The translations under genes were made by a program, and so were the position numbers. Below the pieces are notes generated by a model. It was not told where the DNA came from. It searched no databases and worked only from the letters and a program-made list of their open reading frames with translations. Shown here piece after piece: positions 17,855-25,734 of a stretch of 64,000 nt of DNA. The DNA comes from Heyndrickxia sp050281185 (lineage in GTDB: Bacteria; Bacillota; Bacilli; Bacillales; Bacillaceae_C), in the NCBI RefSeq assembly GCF_050281185.1, contig NZ_JBNNWS010000008.1:62001-126000 (forward strand). The letters run 5' to 3'. Within the stretch, counting starts at the first letter, position 1. Each line of letters begins with the position of its first letter.

Positions 17855-17887
17855 GTAAAAATCTAGTAGGATTTTTACGAGTGTTTT
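17855..17887 (+). terminator. Hairpin after the binding-protein gene
   Basis: GTAAAAATC at 17855-17863 pairs with GATTTTTAC at 17870-17878; GTGTTTTTCT follows. The stem is AT-rich, so this is a weak or partial terminator. Confidence 0.55.
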
Positions 17888-18016
17888 TCTACTTATTCAA
17901 AAAGTATGGGATGAAGAAAAGAGCGCGAAACCAATTTAATTAAGTATTGGAGCTATTTACGAAAATCAACAATCTTTACGAAAACAGCTTTGAGTAAATA
18001 GAATGATAGACAAGTG

Positions 18017-18057
18017 AAAAAACCTTATCAAATGATGCAAGCTTGATAAGGTTTTTT
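18017..18057 (+). terminator. Strong terminator inside the peptide-recycling locus
   Basis: AAAAACCTTATCAA (18018-18031) pairs with TTGATAAGGTTTTTT (18042-18056) across an 11-nt loop and is followed by CTC. It stands about 40 bp before the YkfC-type gene, separating it from the importer genes. The 276-bp gap holds this hairpin, the one at 17855, and no ORF. Confidence 0.8.
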
Positions 18058-18094
18058 CTCACAAATTGGACGTATTCAAGTAATGGAGGTAATT

Positions 18095-19000
18095 ATGGAA
18101 ACTTATCAGATAAATGTGGCAGTTGCTACCCTTTGGACATCGAAAGAATCTGCACGTGATATAGATGGTGATGCCATATCAAATCCAGTACATATACACC
18201 AGTGGCTAAAATCATTAACCTATGAAACAAGATTAGATTTATGTAATAGCAATTTAGTTCAATCGCAGGTTTTATTTGGGGAAGAGGTAGAAGTTATCGA
18301 AATGGATGGGGATTGGGCATCCGTTGTTATCCCAAGTCAACCTAGTAAAAAAGATAAAAGGGGATACCCGGGATGGATCAACTTAAATCAATTAATTAAA
18401 AAAGAAGAAAAGTTAAAACTTGAACAAGAAAAGGTAGCAATTATCTGTCAACCAACAGCCATTCTTTTCGAAAGTCCAGATGTAAAGTGGATGCAATTAA
18501 GCTATCAAACTAGCCTTCCAGTCATAGAGATTCAAGCTCACTATGTTAAGGTAAAAGTTCCCACAGGCTTTGGATACCTTCTTAAAGAAGATATACATAT
18601 ACAAGAAGCGAATCGCATTCCAAAACGAAATGGAGATTCAATTGTTAAGGAAGCGGAGAAATTTTTAGGCCTTCCATATCTATGGGGAGGTATGAGCAGC
18701 TATGGCTACGACTGCTCTGGTTTTAGCCACACGATGTGTAAAGCAAATGGTTACTTAATTGCAAGAGATGCGCATGAGCAAGCACAAGACGGAGTTGATA
18801 TTTCTTTACAAGATTTAGAGCCTGGAGATTTATTATTTTTTGCTTATGAAGAGGGAAAAGGATTCATTCATCATGTAGCTATTTATTATGGAAACGGTCA
18901 GATGATCCATGCGCCAAATACAGGTAAATCAGTAGAAATTGTAAAGATTGAAGGAGTTTATGAAAAGGAACTTTGTATAGCACGTCGTTATTGGGAATAG
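18095..19000 (+). CDS. ykfC: NlpC/P60 cysteine endopeptidase of the YkfC type (gamma-D-Glu-diamino-acid)
   Basis: ATG 18095 follows GGAGGTAATT. The 301-residue protein has two SH3-like regions (about residues 5-185) followed by the NlpC/P60 domain. FLGLPYLWGGMSSYGYDCSGFSHTMCKANG holds the catalytic Cys, and GFIHHVAIYYGNGQMIHAP the catalytic His. There is no signal peptide, as in B. subtilis YkfC, which cleaves the bond between gamma-D-Glu and the diamino acid of free murein peptides in the cytosol. It lies between importer genes and a Dpp-type ATPase, the same association as in the ykf operon. Confidence 0.9.
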   Translation: METYQINVAVATLWTSKESARDIDGDAISNPVHIHQWLKSLTYETRLDLCNSNLVQSQVLFGEEVEVIEMDGDWASVVIPSQPSKKDKRGYPGWINLNQLIKKEEKLKLEQEKVAIICQPTAILFESPDVKWMQLSYQTSLPVIEIQAHYVKVKVPTGFGYLLKEDIHIQEANRIPKRNGDSIVKEAEKFLGLPYLWGGMSSYGYDCSGFSHTMCKANGYLIARDAHEQAQDGVDISLQDLEPGDLLFFAYEEGKGFIHHVAIYYGNGQMIHAPNTGKSVEIVKIEGVYEKELCIARRYWE

Positions 19001-19014
19001 CTGGAGGAATGAAC

Positions 19015-19986
19015 ATGCAAACAGAAAAAGTGCTGGAAATTAAAAATTTAAAAAAGCATTTTGAAGCGGGAAAAGGACAATGGTTGAAAGCCGTTGACGA
19101 TGTTTCTTTTTTTATTCATGAGGGGGAAACTTTTGGTCTTGTCGGTGAATCTGGGTGTGGTAAATCTACAACTGGTAGAATCATTATGAGACTTTATCAG
19201 CCCACTGATGGTGAAGTTTTATATAAGGGGAAAAATATTCATCTGCTAAATAGACATGAACAGTTTGAATTCAACCGCAAAATTCAAATGATTTTTCAAG
19301 ATCCATATGCTTCCTTAAACCCAAGATCAACTGTTCATGAAATTATTTCGGAACCTATGGAAGTCCATAAAATGTATAAGAGTAGAGAAGAAATCCGTCA
19401 AAGAGTTTATCAGTTATTAGAAGATGTTGGTTTAAATCGTGAACATGCGAACCGCTATCCACATGAATTTAGTGGTGGTCAGCGCCAGCGGATTGGAATT
19501 GCTCGGTCATTAGCATTAAATCCTGATTTTATTGTTGCAGATGAACCGATTTCGGCATTGGACGTTTCTGTTCAAGCACAGGTTGTAAACCTATTGAAAA
19601 AATTACAAAAAGAGAAGAAGCTTACCTTTCTTTTTATAGCACACGATTTATCGATGGTTAAACATATTAGTGATCGAATTGGTGTCATGTATCTTGGACA
19701 TTTAGTCGAGTTAACGGATAGCAGTAGTTTATACAAAAAACCACTTCACCCATATACACAGGCATTGTTGTCGGCAATTCCAATACCAGATCCAGAAGTA
19801 GAAGATAAACGAGAAAGAATTATTTTAAAGGGGGAAATTCCAAGTCCTATCCATCCCCCAAGCGGCTGTGTTTTTCGAACAAGGTGTCCGATGGCAATAG
19901 ATATTTGTAAATCAGAAAAACCAGTCTGGCAGGAAATTGAAGAAAACCATTTTGTTGCCTGTCATTTATATAAGAAGCTAGGTTAA
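19015..19986 (+). CDS. ykfD: Oligopeptide ABC transporter ATPase (YkfD / DppF type)
   Basis: ATG 19015 (MQTEKVLEIK) has GGAGG about 7 nt upstream. The 323-residue ATPase has Walker A GESGCGKS, IQMIFQDPYASLNPR, signature FSGGQRQR, Walker B FIVADEPISALD and H-loop IAHD. It ends in an oligo_HPY region with GCVFRTRCPMAIDIC. It is the natural partner of the DppD-type ATPase at 15140, completing the importer. It follows the YkfC-type gene with a gap of only 14 bp. Confidence 0.93.
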   Translation: MQTEKVLEIKNLKKHFEAGKGQWLKAVDDVSFFIHEGETFGLVGESGCGKSTTGRIIMRLYQPTDGEVLYKGKNIHLLNRHEQFEFNRKIQMIFQDPYASLNPRSTVHEIISEPMEVHKMYKSREEIRQRVYQLLEDVGLNREHANRYPHEFSGGQRQRIGIARSLALNPDFIVADEPISALDVSVQAQVVNLLKKLQKEKKLTFLFIAHDLSMVKHISDRIGVMYLGHLVELTDSSSLYKKPLHPYTQALLSAIPIPDPEVEDKRERIILKGEIPSPIHPPSGCVFRTRCPMAIDICKSEKPVWQEIEENHFVACHLYKKLG

Positions 19987-19993
19987 TGTAAAT

Positions 19994-20080
19994 CGTTGAA
20001 ATACTACCTGTAGGGTATGCGTGAAGCAATTTCTTTACGTAGTAAAAACTAGCTGAACGCATGCAATACAGGTTTTATCA
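19994..20080 (-). repeat. MITE-related palindromic repeat, core copy M1
   Basis: The segment from CCTGTAGGGTATGCGTGAAG (20007) to TACAGGTTTTATCA (20080) matches the interior of the complete element at 41964-42095 in reverse orientation. The outer GGCTTTGTTAA ends are missing. It lies just after the YkfD-type gene; with the repeat at 20141 it fills the 387-bp gap. Confidence 0.7.
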
Positions 20081-20140
20081 CAGTTTAGGAAATTATAAAA
20101 TATTCGCATTGTGGATAACTTTCTGAATAGAGAGGTTTAC

Positions 20141-20286
20141 GTCTAGCTCCAGCGCCTATCGGCTAGCGGATTTCTCCGTCTTCTCCCTACGATAAGTCAA
20201 CATCGACTCGTCCCTCGCCGTGTCTCCTTTATCTCAGTCGAAGACTATGAAATCCGTACGCCGATGAGCAAGGCGCTTACGCTTTT
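20141..20286 (+). repeat. Structured intergenic repeat, copy B
   Basis: The core runs from GTCTAGCTCCAGCGCC (20141) to AAGGCGCTTACGCTTTT. It lacks the 5' extension of copies A, C and E. The left arm GGCTAGCGGATTTC pairs with the right arm GAAATCCGTACGCC. It is one of five long copies in the window. Confidence 0.87.
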
Positions 20287-20373
20287 GTACCAGTGAACAA
20301 TATTGTCTAAGAAAATCATTTAAAAATGATGATTATATAGCTAAAAAACCTTAATAACGAGGGGATAAACGTT

Positions 20374-21165
20374 ATGAAAAATCCTGAAACACTTAAACAA
20401 CAAATTGAAGGAATTATTAGTCATTCACCAGGAAATATTAGTGTTGTCTTAGAAGTGGATCAACAATTGATAATAGATAAAGATAGTAAGAGAGTATATT
20501 CCTCTGCAAGTTTAATTAAGGTTCCAATTATTATGGAAGCCTATCGCCAAGCGGAAACAGGGGAAATTTGTTTAAATGAAACAATTGAAATCAAAGAAAA
20601 TCAAAAGGTAGGAGGTTCTGGTGTTATACAATCTCTTACGAATGGTATCAGCTTAACAATTAAAGACGTTTTGACATTGATGATCATTGTATCTGATAAT
20701 TCTGCGACAAATATGATGATTCAACTCCTTGGCCAGGATTCAATTAATCAATTTTGTCAAAGTCTTGGCTGCTATAATACAAGATTAGAAAGAAAATTAA
20801 TGGACTATGAAGCAAGAGACAAAGGTTATGACAATATAACTTCCGCTTCTGATATGATGAAGTTTTTACAAGAGATCGAGCAAAGCAATTTTCTAACTGA
20901 AAAAAGTAATCAGGAAATATTAAGCATACTTGCAGCACAACAATTTCAGAATAAATTACCTTTATTAATGGACCTTGATAAAGTATTTGTCGCAAATAAA
21001 ACAGGTGAGATTCCCGGTGTAGAGCATGATGCAGCCATCATACATTATGAGGATAGGAAGGCAAATGTATCAGTATTGATAGATCAATTAGAACATAATA
21101 ATCAAGGTAGAGAAGTGATGGGGAAAATCGGTAAGGCGGTATATGACCATTTAGTTTGTGAGTAA
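20374..21165 (+). CDS. Class A beta-lactamase-fold serine hydrolase, apparently cytoplasmic
   Basis: The 263-residue protein has the four class A landmarks: SSASLIKVP (SxxK), SDNSATN (SDN), ERKLMD with the Glu of the omega loop, and ANKTGE (KTG). It lacks any hydrophobic signal sequence, since the N-terminus is MKNPETLKQQIEGIISH, whereas true beta-lactamases are exported. It may be a peptidase or esterase acting on imported peptides next to the murein-peptide locus rather than a resistance factor. It has its own ribosome site (ACGAGGGGATAAACGTT) and a terminator after it. Confidence 0.85.
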   Translation: MKNPETLKQQIEGIISHSPGNISVVLEVDQQLIIDKDSKRVYSSASLIKVPIIMEAYRQAETGEICLNETIEIKENQKVGGSGVIQSLTNGISLTIKDVLTLMIIVSDNSATNMMIQLLGQDSINQFCQSLGCYNTRLERKLMDYEARDKGYDNITSASDMMKFLQEIEQSNFLTEKSNQEILSILAAQQFQNKLPLLMDLDKVFVANKTGEIPGVEHDAAIIHYEDRKANVSVLIDQLEHNNQGREVMGKIGKAVYDHLVCE

Positions 21166-21203
21166 AAACAATTTTTTCAACTTTAAAGAGAAAATAATTC
21201 AAC

Positions 21204-21237
21204 AAAAATCCCTCTAACAAAATAGAGGGATTTTTGT
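21204..21237. terminator. Bidirectional terminator
   Basis: AAAAATCCCTCTA (21204-21216) pairs with TAGAGGGATTTTT (21223-21235), with T-runs on both strands. It separates convergent genes. Confidence 0.9.
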
Positions 21238-21255
21238 CGTTGGAGTCCTAATAGG

Positions 21256-22632
21256 TTATTTCATTATTTTTTTTATCAACTTCAATCCATTTTTGCCATT
21301 TGGATAGCGTAGTGGGATATCAAATAATGTAGTTTGTTTTAATACGCTTTTTTCGTGTGAGAATTCATCGAAGCTTTTTTTACCGTGATACGCACCTGTC
21401 CCACTTGGTCCAACACCGCCAAATGGCAGATAAGGGTTGGCTATTTGATAAACGGTATCATTAACACAGCAGCTGCCAAATGAAATTTCTTCGATTATCT
21501 TACTACTTACCTTGTTATTTTCAGTAAACAAATAAAGAGCTAGTGGTTTAGGTCTACTAGAAACTTCTTTAATTAGCTGGTCCAGCTCCTTATAAGTGAT
21601 GATGGGCAGAATTGGCCCAAAGATTTCTTCTTCCATCGTGGAATCGTTCCAAGTAATTTCATCCACTAAAGTCAGTTCGATCTTTTGAGTTGAAATATCA
21701 CAAGCACCACCTAATCGAACAACCCCTTTTGTTGAATCCATCATTTTATTTAGTCGCTTAAAATGCTTTTCATTAATAATTTTTGTATAGTTTGAATTGG
21801 TAATGACATTTTTACCGTAAAGGTCGATCATAGCCAGTTTTATTTCTTTAATTAAAGATTCCTTAATTGATTCATGTACAAGTAAATAATCAGGTGCTAC
21901 ACATGTTTGACCGGCATTTAATAGCTTTCCCCAAACAATTCGTTTCGCAGCTAAAGGAATCTTTGCATCTTGGTGTACGATACATGGGCTTTTCCCGCCT
22001 AACTCAAGTGTAACTGGTGTTAAATGTTTTGCAGCTGCCTCCATCACTATTTTTCCAACTTGAATACTGCCAGTAAAGAAAATGTAATCGACATCTTCAT
22101 TGAGTAACATTTTACTAGTTTCCGCATCTCCTTCGATCACGGCAATATATTCTGATGGGAAATATTCACTAATTAATTCATGTAATAATTTCGAAGTGGC
22201 AGGTGTTAATTCTGATGGCTTTAATATTGCGCAATTCCCCGCTGCAATCGCTCCAATCAATGGGGCAAGTGCAAGGTTAATTGGATAATTCCATGGTGAA
22301 ATGATTAACGCTACTCCATATGGTTCTTTGTAAACATAGCTTTTAGAACCAAAATGGGTGAGGGCTGTTTTCACTCGTTTCGGTTTACACCATCTCCGGA
22401 TGTTTTTTAATGTGAAAGAGATTTCTGATAAAACAAAGCCAATCTCAGTTGTATAAGCTTCAAATTCAGACTTGTTTAAGTCCTTCTTTAAGGCTTCCAT
22501 TAATGATTGCTCATTGTCTGTAATAATTGATTTTAGAATTTCTAAGTTGTGAATTCGAAAATCAACGCTTTTCGTACGGCCAGTAGCAAAAAATTGTTTT
22601 TGCTTTTTGATTAAGTTGCTTATGTGTTCCAT
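21256..22632 (-). CDS. NAD(P)-dependent aldehyde dehydrogenase (class 3 / YwdH-like)
   Basis: 458 residues, shorter than the 480-500 of class 1/2 enzymes and typical of the class 3 branch that includes B. subtilis YwdH. Motifs: cofactor region ISPWNYPINLALAPLIGAIAAGN, VTLELGGKSP with the catalytic Glu, NAGQTCVAPDYLLV with the catalytic Cys, and EEIFGPILPI. A C-terminal basic/hydrophobic tail (KNGLKLIKKIMK) may bring it to membranes. It oxidises medium- or long-chain aldehydes to acids. It is divergent from the SGNH gene at 22821. Confidence 0.92.
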   Translation of the reverse strand: MEHISNLIKKQKQFFATGRTKSVDFRIHNLEILKSIITDNEQSLMEALKKDLNKSEFEAYTTEIGFVLSEISFTLKNIRRWCKPKRVKTALTHFGSKSYVYKEPYGVALIISPWNYPINLALAPLIGAIAAGNCAILKPSELTPATSKLLHELISEYFPSEYIAVIEGDAETSKMLLNEDVDYIFFTGSIQVGKIVMEAAAKHLTPVTLELGGKSPCIVHQDAKIPLAAKRIVWGKLLNAGQTCVAPDYLLVHESIKESLIKEIKLAMIDLYGKNVITNSNYTKIINEKHFKRLNKMMDSTKGVVRLGGACDISTQKIELTLVDEITWNDSTMEEEIFGPILPIITYKELDQLIKEVSSRPKPLALYLFTENNKVSSKIIEEISFGSCCVNDTVYQIANPYLPFGGVGPSGTGAYHGKKSFDEFSHEKSVLKQTTLFDIPLRYPNGKNGLKLIKKIMK

Positions 22633-22820
22633 CTAATCACCCTAATAGAAGTTTAAGTATCTATTAACAATAATACTCCCTTTTTTCCTTTTTACCTTCA
22701 TGAAAGAAAATATTTCAATAAATAGACAGTAGCCTATTTTCGGGATGGACAGTTACCACATTTTAAAAACTGAATAAATATAACTATGGATAATCATTGA
22801 CATGAGTAAGGAGGGGGAAT

Positions 22821-23456
22821 ATGAGATATCTTGCAATTGGTGACGGATTATGTGCCGGTATTGGTGCACCGTTTTTATCTCCTAGCTTTGTGTATCGACA
22901 TGCTCGGAAGTCTGAAGAAGTGCTAAAGGAAAGAGTGCTTGTATCAACTGTGGCAAGATCAAATTATCGTTCAAAAGATATATTAGATCTGTTTGAAAAT
23001 TCCAATGTCATTAGCAGGATAAAAGAGAGTCAATTAATTGTTTTATCAGCAGGGCATCAAGACTTTATCGATGCAATGGAAAAATATAAAGCAGAAGAAA
23101 AAGAAGATGAATTTAATGAATCATTGAGAATGAGTAAAGGCAATACAGATGACATTATTCAAAAAATTCGCGATGTGAAAGCTGAAGAAAATAATAAATA
23201 TATTTTAACCATTCTTGGCTTACACAACCCATACCAAAATAATGAAAAAGCGGAGAAGTGGATCAAGCAGTATAACAAGCATATCGAATGTAGGTGTGGA
23301 CCACCTTATTTAAATTCACTCAATCTTCACGATCACTTTAAGGGGAACGAGGGAACTTGGTGTACTAGAGATCGACTTTATCCGAATCATTTAGGACATG
23401 AGGAAATAGCCAAACAGCTTCATGAAATTGAATACAGCCCTATTTTAAGTGGTTAA
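22821..23456 (+). CDS. SGNH/GDSL-hydrolase-like protein lacking the catalytic serine
   Basis: The start ATG 22821 follows AAGGAGGGGGAAT. The opening MRYLAIGDGLCAGIGAPF is a GDSL block I in which the nucleophile Ser is Gly (GDG for GDS). Block III reads SAGHQDF where GxND is expected. The block V region DRLYPNHLGHEEIAKQL resembles the family DxxHPNxxG but with shifted residues. Overall length (211) fits the spore-associated SGNH/LipC-type hydrolases. Hydrolytic activity looks unlikely, so a binding or structural role is possible. A YjcZ-family gene follows in the same direction 60 bp later. Confidence 0.72.
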   Translation: MRYLAIGDGLCAGIGAPFLSPSFVYRHARKSEEVLKERVLVSTVARSNYRSKDILDLFENSNVISRIKESQLIVLSAGHQDFIDAMEKYKAEEKEDEFNESLRMSKGNTDDIIQKIRDVKAEENNKYILTILGLHNPYQNNEKAEKWIKQYNKHIECRCGPPYLNSLNLHDHFKGNEGTWCTRDRLYPNHLGHEEIAKQLHEIEYSPILSG

Positions 23457-23515
23457 AAAGTGTAAGGCATAATGAAATCTATTATACGATAATCTTATAA
23501 GGAGGTGAGAAACTT

Positions 23516-23653
23516 ATGTTCTATGGTGGCTATCCAGCATATGGTGGGGGTTATGGATACGGCTATGGCGGCTGGGGTGGTGGCCGAGTGTTTGCGTTAC
23601 TCGTTGTGTTGTTCATCCTTCTTATCATTGTTGGTGCGGCATTTGTATATTAA
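23516..23653 (+). CDS. YjcZ-family sporulation peptide (45 aa)
   Basis: ATG 23516 is preceded by AAGGAGGTGAGAAACTT. The product has a Gly/Tyr-rich N-terminus (MFYGGYPAYGGGYGYGYGG) and the family's hydrophobic helix VFALLVVLFILLIIVGAAFVY. YjcZ peptides are small single-pass membrane proteins made in sporulating Bacillaceae; function unknown. Two more copies occur at 51871 and 57941. A terminator follows immediately. Confidence 0.88.
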   Translation: MFYGGYPAYGGGYGYGYGGWGGGRVFALLVVLFILLIIVGAAFVY

Positions 23654-23664
23654 AAATAATGAAG

Positions 23665-23700
23665 AATCCTAGTCAAAAAGAGCGGACTAGGATTTTTTTA
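23665..23700 (+). terminator. Rho-independent terminator after the YjcZ gene
   Basis: AATCCTAGTC (23665-23674) pairs with GACTAGGATT (23685-23694), then TTTTTA. Confidence 0.9.
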
Positions 23701-23701
23701 A

Positions 23702-23819
23702 TGCTTATTGTTGATAAAATTACCTGTATGGTATGTGTGAAGTGCCTTCTTTACGAAGTAAAACTAGCTGAACACATACCATACAGGGTTTTATTAGAAA
23801 CAACATTGTTTAACAAAGC
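23702..23819 (-). repeat. MITE-related palindromic repeat, copy M2
   Basis: TTGTTGATAAAATTACCTGTATGG (from 23708) through ATACAGGGTTTTATTAGAAACAAC to TTAACAAAGC (23819) matches nearly the whole element at 41964, in reverse orientation. One terminal repeat survives (TTAACAAAGC). The other end abuts the T-run of the preceding terminator and is degenerate. Confidence 0.75.
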
Positions 23820-23849
23820 AAATTTTAAAACTAAAATATTTCAAACGTT

Positions 23850-23928
23850 TGCCCTCCTCAATTGTCCCACTCCAATGATGAGAAATAACCATAAACTGTT
23901 GTGTAAACATAATTGGAGGTGAGGATAC
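23850..23928 (+). promoter_or_regulatory. Conserved leader of small gene 1 (duplicated at 24170-24254)
   Basis: GCCCTCCTCAATTGTCCCAC, then CTCCAAT (23870-23876), ACCATAAACTGTTG and ATAATTGGAGGTGA are shared with the second leader. CTCCAAT is perfectly complementary to ATTGGAG (23912-23918), which contains the ribosome site, so the site could be masked. Confidence 0.5.
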
Positions 23929-24150
23929 ATGTCAGTTTATTACGATATGTGTAGAAGAGGTATTGGAAAAGCAGTAGCCATACGAACTCATGATGGGAGA
24001 ATTCATAGAGGAATAATCAGACGTGTAGATAGAAGAATGGTCTATTTACGTCAAATGCCACCAAGAAACTTCGGAGGCTACGGATATGCATTGGGTGCTT
24101 TTGGCTTAGGTATTGGTTTAGGAGCGATTGCCGGGATGACCTTTTTATAA
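23929..24150 (+). CDS. Small Gly-rich protein of unknown function, paralogue 1 (73 aa)
   Basis: ATG 23929 follows AATTGGAGGTGAGGATAC. The N-terminal half (SVYYDMCRRGIGKAVAIRTHDGRIHRGIIRRVDRRMVYLRQMP) looks like a small SH3/KOW or Sm-like beta barrel with two Cys-Arg-Arg/HRG segments. The C-terminal half is Gly/aromatic-rich and hydrophobic. The next gene is a clear duplicate. I do not recognise the family; a spore-surface or envelope role is a guess from the Gly-Tyr tail and from the YjcZ neighbour. Confidence 0.75.
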   Translation: MSVYYDMCRRGIGKAVAIRTHDGRIHRGIIRRVDRRMVYLRQMPPRNFGGYGYALGAFGLGIGLGAIAGMTFL

Positions 24151-24169
24151 TATTTCAATTGAATTCAAA

Positions 24170-24254
24170 CGAATGCCCTCCTCAATTGTCCCACTCCAAT
24201 AATGAAATAAAACCATAAACTGTTGGTGTAAGGATAATTGGAGGTGAACTTTGC
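24170..24254 (+). promoter_or_regulatory. Conserved leader of small gene 2
   Basis: This repeats the leader at 23850 with about 80 percent identity by eye. CTCCAAT (24194-24200) can pair with ATTGGAG (24237-24243) at the ribosome site. Conservation exceeds what is expected of spacer DNA. Confidence 0.5.
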
Positions 24255-24518
24255 ATGCCAGTTGCATATTACGATATGTGTCGCAGAGGCGTAGGAAAAG
24301 GAGTGGAAATACGTACACATGATGGAAAAGTGCATAGAGGTATTATCCATCGAGTAGACAATAGAATGGTCTATCTTCAACCATTGCCACGAAGAAACTA
24401 TGGAGGCTATGGATATCCATATTATGGTGGCTATGGCTGGGGTTGGGGAGGCTTTGGCCTGGGAATTGGATTAGGTTTCATTGCGGGCTTAGCATTTCTT
24501 CCATTCTTTTTCTGGTAA
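24255..24518 (+). CDS. Small Gly-rich protein of unknown function, paralogue 2 (87 aa)
   Basis: ATG 24255 with GGAGGTGA 8 nt upstream. It shares YYDMCRRGxGKxVxIRTHDGxxHRGII with paralogue 1. It has a longer tail rich in Gly, Tyr and Trp (NYGGYGYPYYGGYGWGWGG) and a hydrophobic end (IGLGFIAGLAFLPFFFW) that could insert in a membrane. The pair arose by tandem duplication that included the leader. No function can be assigned. Confidence 0.78.
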   Translation: MPVAYYDMCRRGVGKGVEIRTHDGKVHRGIIHRVDNRMVYLQPLPRRNYGGYGYPYYGGYGWGWGGFGLGIGLGFIAGLAFLPFFFW

Positions 24519-24529
24519 CATATTTGAAA

Positions 24530-24562
24530 ATAGACTCCCAAAAAAACAGGGAGTCTTTCTTT
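24530..24562. terminator. Terminator between convergent genes
   Basis: AGACTCCC (24532-24539) pairs with GGGAGTCT (24549-24556), followed by TTCTTTC. Confidence 0.82.
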
Positions 24563-24627
24563 CATGTCTAGTTTAAGTACTTTCTTTACTAACTAAAATT
24601 TTTTTACACAAAAAAGAAGTATGACAT

Positions 24628-25734
24628 TTATAGTGGAAGAATGATGGTGAAAACTGTCCAATCATCATTAGATTGACATGTTAATGTTCCACCATGTTTT
24701 TCAATGGTATTTTTTGAAACATATAATCCTAGGCCTGTTCCTGCTTCTTTTGTTGATACAAAAGGCTCAAATATATTATCTAAGAGACCTTCAGGAATTC
24801 TCGGTCCGTTATTGGCTATGTCTAAAATGACTGAGTCAGAAGTTGTATCTAATTCTATTTGCATAACTGGATGTTCAATATCTTTAAGTACATCTACCGC
24901 ATTAAAAATAATATTAATTAATACCTGTCTTATTGCATCCTTAAATCCAAGTATGGATAGTTCGTGCAAATAATTTTTTTGGATGTCTACATTTACTTCT
25001 AATATTCGGGGATACAAAAATGATAATACCTCTTCTATTAAATCATTTAATGAAAAGGTGGTCATTTCTAATTCTACAATTTCTTTTTTTGAAAGCATTA
25101 AAAATTGAGAGATGCTAAATTTTAATTGTTCGAGTTCATTAGCAATAATGTCCATATACGGCAATTGTGGGTTCTCTGAACGCAGCAATTGAACAAATCC
25201 ATGTATCGAAGTTAAAGGGTTACGAAATTCATGAACAAAACTTGAAGTCATTTGTCCAAGCAGTGTTAATCGCTCATGATGGGTAGAGGTTATGTATTCG
25301 TTTTTTTCTTCGATAATCTGATCTTTTATATTAGAATAATGTGTCACTGAATAGTATAAAAATTTATCAAAAACATAGTAAATTTTATCGATGAAAGGTT
25401 GTAGATCATCAATTTTCGAATAGGAATGGAGTAATTCTTTGCAAATAATAGTTTTACCGATATTTACATTATAAACAAATTCACCCATATTCAAATTCCC
25501 AAAATTTCTTGCTCCAATTACTTGTTGAGCATAGGGTTCTAAAAGAATATCAAGCTCTTCGATAGGGCTGGATAAAGACTTTTGTATAAGATCATATAGG
25601 GTTTCGCCATTAAGGAAAATGAAATCATTAAACGAATCTTCTTCAGATATTAAAGTTTGTTTTTCCCAGATAGAAAAAAACTCCTCTTTATATTCCTCCA
25701 AACATGATAAGATATCATTTCTAAGCGGTATCAT
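24628..25734 (-). CDS. Sensor histidine kinase without membrane segments (sporulation-kinase-like)
   Basis: 368 residues. Residues 1-145 are helical and soluble, resembling the HisK_N type input domain found in some Bacillus sporulation kinases. The kinase core has the H-box SSFVHEFRNPLTSIHGF, N-box INIIFNAVDV, G1 DIANNGPRIP, and G2 within STKEAGTGLGLYVSKN. No partner response regulator is adjacent, as is usual for phosphorelay kinases. Start ATG 25734 has GAGGTGAGG closely upstream. Assignment to the Spo0 phosphorelay is an inference. Confidence 0.88.
   Translation of the reverse strand: MIPLRNDILSCLEEYKEEFFSIWEKQTLISEEDSFNDFIFLNGETLYDLIQKSLSSPIEELDILLEPYAQQVIGARNFGNLNMGEFVYNVNIGKTIICKELLHSYSKIDDLQPFIDKIYYVFDKFLYYSVTHYSNIKDQIIEEKNEYITSTHHERLTLLGQMTSSFVHEFRNPLTSIHGFVQLLRSENPQLPYMDIIANELEQLKFSISQFLMLSKKEIVELEMTTFSLNDLIEEVLSFLYPRILEVNVDIQKNYLHELSILGFKDAIRQVLINIIFNAVDVLKDIEHPVMQIELDTTSDSVILDIANNGPRIPEGLLDNIFEPFVSTKEAGTGLGLYVSKNTIEKHGGTLTCQSNDDWTVFTIILPL

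Noticed and set aside
20374..21165. Acquired beta-lactam resistance gene
   Set aside because: It has no signal peptide, no mobile element with a transposase nearby, and codon use like its neighbours.
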